This document shows, one piece after another, positions 9,326 through 19,300 of a stretch of DNA of 23,853 nt. Within the stretch, counting starts at the first letter, position 1, and each line of letters begins with the position of its first letter. Origin of the DNA: Chlorokybus atmophyticus (lineage: Eukaryota; Streptophyta; Chlorokybophyceae; Chlorokybales; Chlorokybaceae); contig RHPI01000260.1 of NCBI GenBank assembly GCA_009103225.1, forward strand, positions 12,225-36,077, given 5' to 3'. A model generated the notes under the pieces. That model ran no database searches. It was not told the DNA's origin and worked only from the letters and a program-made list of their open reading frames with translations. The translations under genes were made by a program, and so were the position numbers.

Positions 9326-9815
9326 TCCTGCATTGTGCCACTGAATGTCCACAACAGAGGTACCACTCGTCCATGAAATGTAGCAAGAGTCCATGACTAA
9401 TGCGAGGGGTTGATAAATGTTGCTAACAATCGGCATTATCCCTGTTTTACGCTTGCTAAAATGCTTCAACACAGATTCCCCCACCCCCCCCTTTAAGTAT
9501 GCTTTAACCATGAGCCATAATACTTTGGCATCATTTCCACTATACTCAAGGTTATGTGCTTATTTTAAAACTCAGTCAATGCAACACATCCGTAAGCATG
9601 CTGAATCCCACATGTACAAAAACACAAGCATTTTCTTCCACTTTTTCAACATCAGAGAGTGGCAACTTGTCATGTGCTTGCCATTCATGCGTCATTATAT
9701 GCACTTGGGAGAGATCATTCAACCAGCTTGCTGCTTGCATCTCAAGCAACTGGCTATCGACCGCACTTACATCACTCACGACGTAATCCTATTTAACCTT
9801 CTTAGCCTTGCCCTT

Positions 9816-9866
9816 CTAAGCGGGGCAGCTCTTCGCAGTGTGGCCCGGCTGGTGACAGACGTAACA
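9816..9866 (-). pseudogene. gypsy Gag zinc knuckle remnant
   Basis: CYVCHQPGHTAKSC (9825-9866) is a perfect CX2CX4HX4C retroviral-type zinc knuckle, the RNA-binding end of Gag. A TAG stop follows two codons later at 9816-9818. The flanking 9900-10,250 stretch is gag sequence broken by stops. Confidence 0.8.
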
Positions 9867-10255
9867 TGTGCGAGCCGCAGCGGGTGTAGCACCACCAGTA
9901 GATGTGCCACCGGTAGGAGGCGTGAATATCTTCATCTTTTTTGCCGTGTGTGCACTCGACTGTAACGCTTTCCTCCCACCCATTGCGGCTTGACCGCAGC
10001 TGCCACATGTGCCTTCTCTTGCACCGCTGTATCATGACTGTACAGATACACGCTTAACTTTTGCAGCTTGGCCAATTCTAGAACTCAAGGAAGCCCCGTT
10101 GCCGTGTTGTATTGCAAGTGATCGCGCACACGTGCATCCAAGCCGTGCTTATACAACTAAAACTGCTCAGCCTTGTCCATAAACATCAGGCCACTGTTCA
10201 CGCGACCCATCAATGCTTGAAGCTCCTGCAGATACACGGAAGCCGTCCCGCCATT

Positions 10256-11094
10256 CTATTGCAACTTGTTGAGCTTGTTGCAAGCTTGAGTAGCCGGATC
10301 CATGCCACTATAGCGCTCCACAAGGAACTTGAATAGTGCCTCCAGTGCCTTGACCGCACCATCCTCTGTCTGCCTCGCATACTCGGCGAGAGAGTCTGAT
10401 GGCATGAGCAACTCAGCAACAGCAATGTGCTCACCAACTGGGCGCTTCAGTGCTGTCAAGTAGTGCTCAACAGTGACCACCCAGTCATGGATGCTGACAC
10501 TGCCGTTGGGCTTGAACTTTTCAGGCTTGTTCAGCGCCGTAACCGGCAGCCCCGCTGATGCACAAGCTGCTGAAGTAGCACCCTCCACCAGTTGGCGCAG
10601 CGCCACCAACTCAGACTGCATAGCATCGAGGTGGGCCTTCAGCTTTACTCGGCCAGTCAACTTGTGATCCGCGTCAGGTCCCAAGTACTGGAACACATCC
10701 TTGCAATGTTGTGAGGTTCCCACCACCAAGTTGGCCAAGCCCTCAAACGCCATTCGCTTTCCTTGGTAAGGGAGAGGCTTATCATATACGATTATGAGAG
10801 CAGCCACTCTCGAATAACCTCGCACGAGTGGCGGGATGTTGTTCATCAACTCGTGCTCAAGCATGGGGATCACCATCTCCTTGCTTGCGCGGAGGAGTGT
10901 GGCAAAGTCTGTCTCATAGCCAATATGAACCTTGTGCGCCATGCATCCCACGTTTCCTAACGAAGCTGAGGGTGGGCAGCAAGTAGAGCTTTACGCTATG
11001 AGGCATACTTCTCAATGGCCCCGCCAATGACGCTTTGAGTGTCCAGTGGTCCACCTTGAGATGACTGGTTGAGAGAAGCATCGCTCTTCTGCAT
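10256..11094 (-). pseudogene. gypsy Gag capsid remnant
   Basis: The likely gag start is the ATG at 11094-11092. A stop and frame changes near 10,970-11,000 break the N-terminal part. From 10951 to 10256 the frame is open and contains LNKPEKFKPNGS, IHDWVVTVEHYLTAL and LFKFLVERYSGMDPATQACN, the layout of a retrotransposon Gag capsid. It stops with TAG at 10256-10258. Recognisable gag sequence (GTASVYLQELQALMGRV) continues beyond it, so the stop is a mutation. Confidence 0.8.
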
Positions 11095-11399
11095 GGCCTC
11101 TTCTTCTCACTGCCAGTGTGACGCTGCTCGTGCCTTGTCACCTATAAGTTCCAATCAACACTCTCACCAAGACACGGTATGCACACCGGAACCTTGCCCC
11201 CTCTGCCAAGCATACACGCGCGCCCCGCCACTCGCGTACGCACGCGCATGCGCTCAAAGCTACACACCGACTTGTGTAGCGCCTTGGACCATCACACAAG
11301 CAAGCACACACCAGTGGACACACGCTAGCAACCCCTGCTAACCACCACCAAGCTTGCACACCAGAAACTAAGGAGCTAAAGGTTGTGTTGCACATTGTA

Positions 11400-12350
11400 G
11401 AATGTCGCTTTTATATCTACCAATCTGCACATGCTACTGTCTAGACGCTTCCCGTGCTACACAAAACTAGATGCTAAGATGTTAATACATAATCTTGTAG
11501 TATACTTCTAGACCCTTCTTACGCACCAAAGATCTCCTGATAAGGTGCTCATATGGTCAAGTTATACTACTTGGCGCCAGGCCCTTCCAGAAATCTGGTC
11601 GAGCCCTTCTCAACTGGCCCTCCGTTTTCTGGCACCTTCCGGACTGGTCCCGGGGCCCCAATCGATATCCGCGGTAGACTCATAACTCGCCGATATCTGC
11701 CACAAGTCATGAAAACGTGGTGCTCGATGTATGGGCCAAAAAAGGTCCTATAATCATTGAACTTGGCCTCGACTGTTATAGCCAGTAAGCTTATAACTTT
11801 CAGTCGTGTCCGATTCTTTCAGTTCCTCATCATGGCTCGTATGATGTTCACTTCTCACTTCAGGCATGGAAGAATGCTCCACATCTTCCTCTCCTTGGTC
11901 AGAAATCTACTCAAGGATATAAGCCGTCAGTAATGGAAGTTTGCAAGTGCATTAAAACACAAGTTGCGCACTTCATAAGTGTTGAATTTGTTGATTTTAT
12001 CTCGTCAAGTTTCAAGTGCTTACCGTGAAGTATTCAACTTAAAACAAGAGCTCTCCACACACCTCTAAACTAGACACTTGCATTAAAACACACCGCACAC
12101 GATTCCACTCGACGGTTCACAAGCTATGGCAACTCAAAGATTTCACTTTGTACAACTCAGCTCAACTCACAATTGCAATTGACACACAAGGTGCAAAAAT
12201 CTCGTTGAATCAGCCCTAAAGGCCGATATCCACAAGGTGAGTCGTGAGTGTGATATCGCCCGTTCAGAATGACTCTGACGTTCAGGTTCCCCGCCCTTAT
12301 TAAGGATCAGATGAAGGGCCCAACGGGTATATACATAGCCAATTAAGTCG
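11400..12350. other. stretch with no recognised gene
   Basis: Short open frames only, none with a protein pattern I recognise. Several GATATC/CGATAT words occur (11,660-11,700, 12,220-12,270). It is where the gypsy 5' LTR would be expected, but I found no matching partner at the other end of the element. Confidence 0.5.
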
Positions 12351-12351
12351 T

Positions 12352-12437
12352 ATTAGGGCCGTTGACTTCGTGTTAAGGCCCTAATGTAGTGTTACTTATC
12401 TGTACCACTGATATCGACATGAGCCTCATGTCGATAT
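12352..12437. repeat. two adjacent perfect hairpins
   Basis: ATTAGGGCC (12352-12360) pairs with GGCCCTAAT (12377-12385) across a 16-base loop. Twenty-five bases later ATATCGACATGA (12411-12422) pairs with TCATGTCGATAT (12426-12437) across three bases. Both stems are perfect, which is unlikely by chance at such close spacing. They may be the end of a foldback element. Confidence 0.65.
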
Positions 12438-12460
12438 TAGCTGTACAACGACACTGCTAA

Positions 12461-12520
12461 CGCCGCCGCCGCCGCCGCCATGGCCAGGGGATCTCCTTCG
12501 GCAGTTGCCCCTGGCGGCGG
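12461..12520. repeat. CCG triplet run and GC-rich hairpin
   Basis: A 19-base CGC/CCG run (12461-12479) leads into GCCAGGGG (12483-12490), which pairs with CCCCTGGC (12508-12515). The stem can be extended through the flanking GCC/GGC triplets with a small bulge. The frames across it are Pro/Ala/Gly-rich low complexity and not credible genes. Confidence 0.55.
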
Positions 12521-13046
12521 CGGCGACGTGGCTGGTGGCGGTGTTGGGGTAGGAGATTGAAGGAAGGAGGTAGTACCCCCTCTCCTTGCAAAAATTGTGA
12601 CAGCGTGATATATAGTGTACACGACATTCCTGTTGTCCGCATATAAATTGGTAAGGTGGTTTTGCCATTACTGCTTGCAACCGACTGGCCGCCCCGTTGT
12701 TTGTATATTGCATAGCACATATCAATAAAGTAGCAAGTTGGTGGTCGTAGGTGTTTTATAAACCGTTCTTGCATATTGTGCCTGTTTTGCTTGTCTTGCT
12801 ATGCATCTTGGCTTCTGTTCGCATGTTTGCCGCACACACATATTGTATAATTTGCATTATAACAAGCACGAACTTGTGCATGTCATATCAAAATGGATCT
12901 TATACATAATCATTTACATATATTCATGCATATGTACATGAGGTGCGGTAAATCATACTTGGCTTTCACGCCTTGCTCAATATCATCATGCTGTTTACTC
13001 AATAGCACAGTGATGTATCCATGATATGATAATATTTACTTTTGTA

Positions 13047-13069
13047 TACACCCATTTAAAGTGGGTGTA
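13047..13069. repeat. near-perfect 23-bp palindrome
   Basis: TACACCCA pairs with TGGGTGTA. The 7-base centre TTTAAAG also folds, apart from one G-T wobble. It lies in the AT-rich tract at 12,780-13,650. Confidence 0.6.
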
Positions 13070-13170
13070 ATATGGAATTGTTCACAATATAATCAAAGTA
13101 AATGCCATGTTTTGCAATTAAATAATAGAACATACGAATTATGCCATGCTAATTTTTAACTTCTTTACCA

Positions 13171-13437
13171 TCAACCCATTGTATGACCTTTGCCATTGCC
13201 TTGTAGCGAATGCAAGATACCTTTAGTGTAAGTTAATGAAAAAGCTATAGCCTTGCAATTATAGCTGCATAACGGCGCATACTGCGGATTATTTGCTATG
13301 TCAGTAAGAATGAAGTCCTCAACAAGACCTTTGTGCAAGCCTATGGTAAAAAAGATATAATTATCAATATCTTTGCAAACCCAAACCGTCAGCCACTGGA
13401 ATGATTGTGTTAATAACCTGTGCAAAAACCAATACAT
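13171..13437 (-). other. open frame of unknown nature in AT-rich tract
   Basis: The frame is open for 88 codons in AT-rich DNA and ends with TGA. It includes DIDNYIFFTIGLHKGLVEDF and ILTDIANNPQYAPLCSYNCK, which read like real protein, but I do not recognise a family. It lies about 220 bp beyond the stop of the metallo-hydrolase gene on the same strand. It could be a decayed gene piece, an exon of another gene, or chance. The surrounding 12,780-13,650 holds nothing else that I can identify. Confidence 0.2.
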
Positions 13438-13657
13438 AAAGAAGTGCCATTAACATTTGCAATGGGTTTGCATGCTCCAAGGTGAAGTCCCAAGCCATGC
13501 CCTCTAACTAGGTTGATGCAAGGCCCCGATTTGGTACGATGTGTTTGTTTGTGAAGTGCGTAATGTGTATGCATCCCCGTTGCATGCACTCTTACCTAAC
13601 ACTTGCACCCAAGCTTGCAGCACTGATATTGGCACTTATAGACTAATACGTAATAGG

Positions 13658-15518
13658 CTACTTGGTCGAATCAGGGACAGCTGCAGAGTCTGTCCGCTCT
13701 AATTCGTACTGCTTAAAAGAGGCATACGCAGGCAGGTCACCCTCTATCAATTGGAAGGTAAATGAATCGGTGACGTCGCCTTTGCTTTTCGGGAACAAAA
13801 AGCCCACGCTGGGAAAAGGGAAGTGAAAAGCGTGCAGAAGCGACCCTTCCTCTGCAATGCTGGCGAGCAACTGCCAGCAGCAGCGCCACATTGAACAGGC
13901 AGGCGCAGCACATCATACGTGTCTGACTTGCAAACGTGCAGAGACCTGCATTATGCAATGGCTCAAGCAGCCAGGCAATACCTGTTGCCGTATTCTGCAG
14001 CTTTCTTTGGCATCAGACTCAGTCCTTTGCCATGAAGGGTTTGTAAGGTGCAATGGGTGAAGCGCTAGATCTCCTACGCATACCAGTGCTGGTGCTTTGC
14101 TTGATCTAAACTCAAAGCCTGTCAGCGACACAAGTTGAAAATTGGCACTCACTCAACAGCTTGCTACAGACATACACCCTTACCTGTGTGCCCAAGTGTG
14201 TGTCCGGGAAGCCGCAGTGCCCTGAAGCCAGGCACGATATCCATGTCTTTGTCGACCAATACCAAGCGGTTCTGCAAGTCACATCTGAACAATCAGAACC
14301 TAGGATCGCTGTGCCTCAGAGGCAGCTCTGCAACTTGCCTGCAGGGGTAGCAACTTTGCAGCGCAGTACTGCGCAAACAAGACTTGATGCTCTCGACTAT
14401 GGTTTGGACAGGTTTGCTGAGGAGAAGCTTCTGTCCAAAACTCCCACTGCAAGGCACAATCAGCCAGTATTACGACTCACTCAAGGCGTGCTTTGCTGCC
14501 ATGATCACGGATGAACCAGCATTTGGGACTTTGGGTTGTCAACGCACCTCAGCTTGAGACATAACATACTTGGCATTGGGGAATAGCAGCCTGCCTTGGT
14601 GTGCGACACCTCCAATGTGATCTGGATGCGCGTCTACGAGAGGAACAACCATTGTTGGTGCCACTACAGTTGTAGACCAGCGACATGCAAACCAACCCTA
14701 ACATACGCGTTATTGCAATAAAGGAAATGTCCTCTGGGCTGACACCAATGCAGTTCAGCCACGTTAGCAGTGTGCCCCCGCCCATCTGCAGGATGTCATT
14801 GCCTATCCCCGTGTCTACTAGAATCTGATAACATGTACATCGATAGCCACAGCGTTAGCCTGGAGTGCTGAAAGTATTAGATTGCGACACAGTTGTGTCA
14901 ACGCTTGCCTGATGTGTGCCGGTGTTCACATACAAACAACAAAAAGGAGACCTGAACTTGGTGCCGGGTAGCCACTGGAAGCACACAGCTCAGTTAACAC
15001 AATCGCAGACATTAAGCACAGCCTTGCATTAAGTGCAGAGCGTACATTTTGCTCTTGCAACGCTCGCGCCAGTTCATCTGCGACAGCACACGCATAGTTC
15101 AATGACAGGCAAAATCAACACCAGGCAGCACTTGTGAACCCACCTGGTGGCGCAATGCTAAACAAGTCTTCAGGCTCAAATTCAGCATACATGTCCGCAA
15201 TCGCAGCACACTCCAGCGCACCAGCCCTGTATGTCAGTGTCTCAGCCTGAGTTGAACCAACAAAATGGCTGACCCACCAAATGTCAAACGCATAAACACG
15301 AACCCCAATGCAACACGACGCTTTAGGGGGATGCTTGCGCTGACCTGGACATGCTTGTGGACATGCAACTTGCATCCAAAAATAGACCGTGGATTATATC
15401 GCACACAGCTCAATGCGTTGTCAAAGCGTGAAACAATCTGTGCATCAGTGTAGCTGCACAATTCTCTGCCAAGCTGCCTGCCGCACTTTCCACAGTGTGC
15501 AACTTCAGACGCAGGCAT
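13658..15518 (-). CDS. metallo-beta-lactamase-fold metallo-hydrolase, ten exons
   Basis: Proposed exons (plus coordinates, read right to left): 15345-15518, 15144-15246, 15046-15077, 14909-14974, 14707-14824, 14548-14633, 14339-14446, 14184-14271, 13982-14118, 13658-13870. All phases match and the sum is 1125 nt, 374 aa plus stop. Seen: ILVDTGIGND, the zinc motif THAHPDHIGG (its first residues created by splicing 14707 to 14633), FPNAKYVMSQAEWEFW, PGHTLGHT, VGDLALHP..LTNPSW and HFPFPSVG. These are the metal-binding and strand motifs of COG0491-type MBL hydrolases (lactonase/organophosphate-hydrolase-like). Substrate is not predictable. Two introns (14825-14908 and 14272-14338) appear to start with GC (GCAAGC, GCAAGT). 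The first exon (58 aa, with CGKC) is the least certain; an alternative in-frame ATG is at 15375. It is divergent from the neighbouring CatSper-like gene. Confidence 0.85.
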
Positions 15519-16328
15519 GAGAGCAAAATGCTACGCTCTTACAACGTCAAACCATTTGCATTTGACTGCAACTGCACCTGAACTTGAATATGTGCGACTT
15601 CTCATCTGGGTGAGAGCCCCAGCCTGGTGGCTTCTCCGGCGTGGCCATCCCCCAGGCCACCGGTAGGCCCACCACCAACTTTCACGGCGGATGGCTCCTC
15701 CGCCGCACTCAACTTCTACCTCCTCGACTGCGGCCGCCCCGGTCCCGCAGCGAGCCTCATCCTGGCCTTGCCCGGCCTGGGATGGCTCACCTCTCCTACA
15801 CGGAGCAGTAGACTGCACCTTCCTCTAATGCCGGTACACTGCACGCACCACCACCAGGCTTCGACCCGCATCCGCTCGACCACCTGCGAACGCGGTTCAC
15901 CGACCCTTAGTGCAACAATCTCGATCCTGTTCGGTTCGCACCGACCTGCAAGCAGCATGTGCGTCTGCTTGAAGCAGCAGCAGTGCTGGTGGGCAGGTTG
16001 GTGGTGGTGGTGGTGGCGGCGCCGTCCGGTGAGGCGGTGGGGGCGCACAGAGGCTTGCTGATTTTGCGTGTATGTGTGATTAGTCGATCTTGTTGTAAAC
16101 GAAGAGATATGTTGCCTAATAGTGGTGTGGATGCAGTGCATGTCAACTGGGTAACTGCCACGAGGGCAGGCAGGTAGGTGCCTGTAGGTGGCTTGCGGTT
16201 GTGCTGGCTTGAGCTGGCCCGCAAGTGGTAGCAGAACTGCTTGTTTAAGGGGTAGGAAGATTTATTGCAGATCGACCATTGTGGGGATTGGCGGTAGTTT
16301 CAGTCGGAATGCCAATGGACTGGTGACG
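15519..16328. promoter_or_regulatory. 810-bp intergenic region between divergent genes
   Basis: It lies between the proposed starts of the MBL hydrolase (minus) and the CatSper-like gene (plus), so it should hold both promoters. The part from about 15,600 to 16,050 is GC- and CpG-rich, with a GGT triplet run near 15,999-16,016. A long plus-strand frame (15627-16061) is open but ends in low-complexity Trp/Arg and is probably a by-product of base composition. No clear TATA box was seen for either gene. Confidence 0.4.
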
Positions 16329-19300
16329 ATGGCTTCTGCCCAGGCCCTGCGAGCCTGGGCATGCTTGGCGCAAGCTCTGTTGCTTGCTGTTTTATGCTTG
16401 ACGCGACCGGTTCAAGGAGCTTTTCCAGGTATGCATGTATGGTTTCCTTTCTCGTTGCCAAATCGCTTGCATGTTGTCACGAAGCATCGCGTACAGTGGT
16501 AGAAATGCATTGCGTAGGTGATGATGATTGTGAGGCACTTGCACACCGCTCATTGCATATGTATGTTGCAAGCTCAAGCTTGGGAAGAACACGGCTTGTT
16601 AGAGACATTTCTTGACGGTTTGTTGTGTGGAATACTGCGTGCAAACAGTCACCCTGGTTCGACAAGCCCATGCCAGGTTGGCTTGATGTGCTCGTCATAG
16701 GTTCCTGGAGTAGTAGCTGCGTGTGCACGCATGCTATACAATGTACATGGACAATCGAGTATGTTGCAACGACCAACCAGCTTTCCTTGTTGCTCAGATG
16801 ACGAGCCAATTCTGCATGCCACTTACTACTCAGCACAAAAGGGCTCCAGTTTGTATGTTAACGAACCTGTCATCATCGATGCCGAATGCAGCATGTTGTA
16901 TGGAAACTCCTCTTCCCAAAACAACTCTACCCTGGTTTTCTGCTTCAACACTGGAGGCCAACCGGCTAGTTCTGGTGATGCCGTTTGCAACAACGATGGC
17001 CGCAGGACCTGGACTTATGACACACCTGGTTGGAAGTCCGTGTGGGTGAGCTGTCGCAAAGTGTCCAACATGGCTTTGACACCAGATGACGCCATTTTTG
17101 GAGGTCCGTCCACAACTCTGCGACTTTACGTGCAGCCGAAGCAAGGTGATATGCACCCCATGTGCGATCAAACGCTAGGTGTTGTGAGACATGGTTACAG
17201 TTTGCACAATGCCAGACAGACTATGCGTGAACGCCGTAGCGGGCAAGAGTGTTCACGTTGACATACATGACTGGCAGGTTGTTTTCGTTATGGGGCAACT
17301 ACTGATCTGCAAACAACGTATTCAAGCGGCTTCAGCGTTTCCCTTCCTTCTTCTGCTCACACAACAATGTACCTGCGCGTGTACGACCCGCAAGACCCTA
17401 AAACCGACATTGAGCTGTTGAGCCAGCAGTTTGCACAGTCAGGAGACTACCCCAGTGTGAGATTGCTGCCTTTTGATGCTTACCTGCGGCGCGATTGGCC
17501 TGGAGGCATTAGTCACACCGGTATCCTTGAGGATCGGCCGGCAGGCTCAATCAACCTCGCTTCAAACCCGGCATGGGTGAGATGCAAGCAAGTGCACATT
17601 ACTCAATCTCGAGCGTCTTGGCAATGGCAAGGCACTCAGTTCTGTATTGGTTGGTGGCAGGACCCAGTCAGGAAGGCATGGGCAGTTGACATGGAAAGCG
17701 GAGCAGAGCCTAGCTCTGTGATTGCTGTGATGTACTCCTCTGGCGTGACCATCATGGGATGCAGCGTTGAACTCACTCGCATACTTGTCTACGTTCCTGC
17801 CTTTGCGTCCAGCATGCCACAACCAAAGGTTTGTAAGCGCTTTCTTGATTTGGAAGTCATTTATTGCTGTTGTTGACGATATGGCCAAACAGGAAAACAG
17901 AAACCTGCATTCTGTCAATGGTGCGTTGGTCATTCAAGGTCACAGCTCATACTTGCTTGCGTTAGTGACTTTGGATCAGTTTCAGAAGGACGTTCCATTG
18001 CTGTCAGGACCGATACACATTTCGTGCAGCACGTGCTCACCTGGTGCATCCGTGTTCGCACTCACCAAGACATCAACCATACTTGCAACCAATAATTCCT
18101 GGGGAGCCTCAACACAAGCAGTTGACGTGAATGCACTTTTTAGGGAAGCAGCAACAGACATGGTGGTACACGCTGCTGCCATGCTCTGCAGCGATGTTCT
18201 GTTGCTGACCAGTGGAGGTACACAAAACATCTTGTGCAGGACGTGGAGAGTGGATTGGGCTTGCTTTCAGCATGAGTCTGATGGCTGTGACACACCATGC
18301 CGCTTTTGTGTTGTGTCACAGGCCAACAGCATCAGCATATGTAGCGTACCCACTTCTGCTGAAGGCGTCACGCAACTGTCAGTTGTTGTTTGCAAGCATG
18401 AGCAGGCAACTTACCATCTGCTTGTGGGCAGGACTTGTCAGATGGACACCAAAGGCACAGACTGCAACACTGATTGATGGTCTCAGCCTGCACAATGTTG
18501 CCTCAGCTGCCATCTCCGTGCAACCCCCACCACTGGGAAGCGCGGATTCACACATTTATGTCTCAGCATCAAGCAGTGGTGCCATGCAAGTCTACTGGAG
18601 CAATCGCGATGATCTGAAGACGTGGACAAAGTCCAAAGTTGCAGATGCGGCCAGGGTAACCTCACTGCAGGACTACTACTACAACCGCACGTTACACCTG
18701 GTCTCTGCCTCAGATGGAACCCAAGCGCAGGTTTGTGCTTGCGCAGGATCACATACTCAATGTCCAGGCAGCAGTCTGCAAGGCCGCTCAATCATATGCT
18801 GTTGCAGATCTGGCAGGAGGATAACCACAATGAACCCACCCCCAAGCTGCTGTATACTTTTTATCTGGATGCGAAGATCGTGGGCATAAGCATGCCTTGT
18901 TCCGGTGCTGACCTGTAAGCAACTGTTGGCTTGTACACGTGGCAGCCCTCAACGAATGGCATGGTCTGATGACTTAAGGTCACCCATTGCCAACATGCCA
19001 GATGTCTTACGCTGCTTAATTACCTACACAGGTATGCGTTTGGCAGTGCTATTTGGCATGCGCCTGACACAAATAGCTCAATACGCCTGCTGCAATCGCT
19101 GCCAGCCCTAGCTGTGCACATTGCATGCAGTGCAGGTGGTGGCGTAGCGTTCCTGACAGGTACAGGCATACTGTCTACATGAAAATACCCTGAGGCCACT
19201 TAACAGCTGATGGTTGACCATGATGCCGAGCAGCATTGTAGCAGCACGCTGAAATAAGCGTGCATGCCAGATGCGGGGCAGGTATACTACAGCAGGCGTG

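Larger units (their letters stand above)
6634..11094 (-). mobile_element. degenerate Ty3/gypsy LTR retrotransposon
   Basis: Pieces of Gag, zinc knuckle, protease, reverse transcriptase, RNase H and integrase occur in gypsy order (integrase last) along the minus strand, broken by many stops and frameshifts. The damage is far heavier than in the copia element, so this is the older insertion. I could not identify its LTRs by eye; they would be expected above 11,094 and below 6634. Confidence 0.85.

Noticed and set aside
12426-12774. Minus-strand Pro/Ala/Arg-rich frames over the CCG run
   Set aside because: Low complexity from the triplet run and hairpin; three overlapping frames are open for the same reason.
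15627-16061. 145-codon plus-strand frame between the divergent genes
   Set aside because: GC-rich composition lowers stop frequency; the end is poly-Trp/Arg from GGT repeats and nothing resembles a known protein. Kept only as a note.
18212-18460. Alternative frame-2 coding (from MEVHKTSC) in the CatSper-like gene
   Set aside because: Frame 1 continues the upstream exon and shows better protein pattern (ANSISICSVPTSAEG). Frame 2 is real only after the acceptor at 18460.
18915-18945. A 31-bp phase-compatible intron giving a protein segment PQRMAWSDDLRSP
   Set aside because: Too short for a spliceosomal intron. The 117-bp alternative (18915-19031) is also in phase, has a better acceptor (ttacctacacag) and leads to a convincing exon (YAFGSAIWHAPDTNSS).
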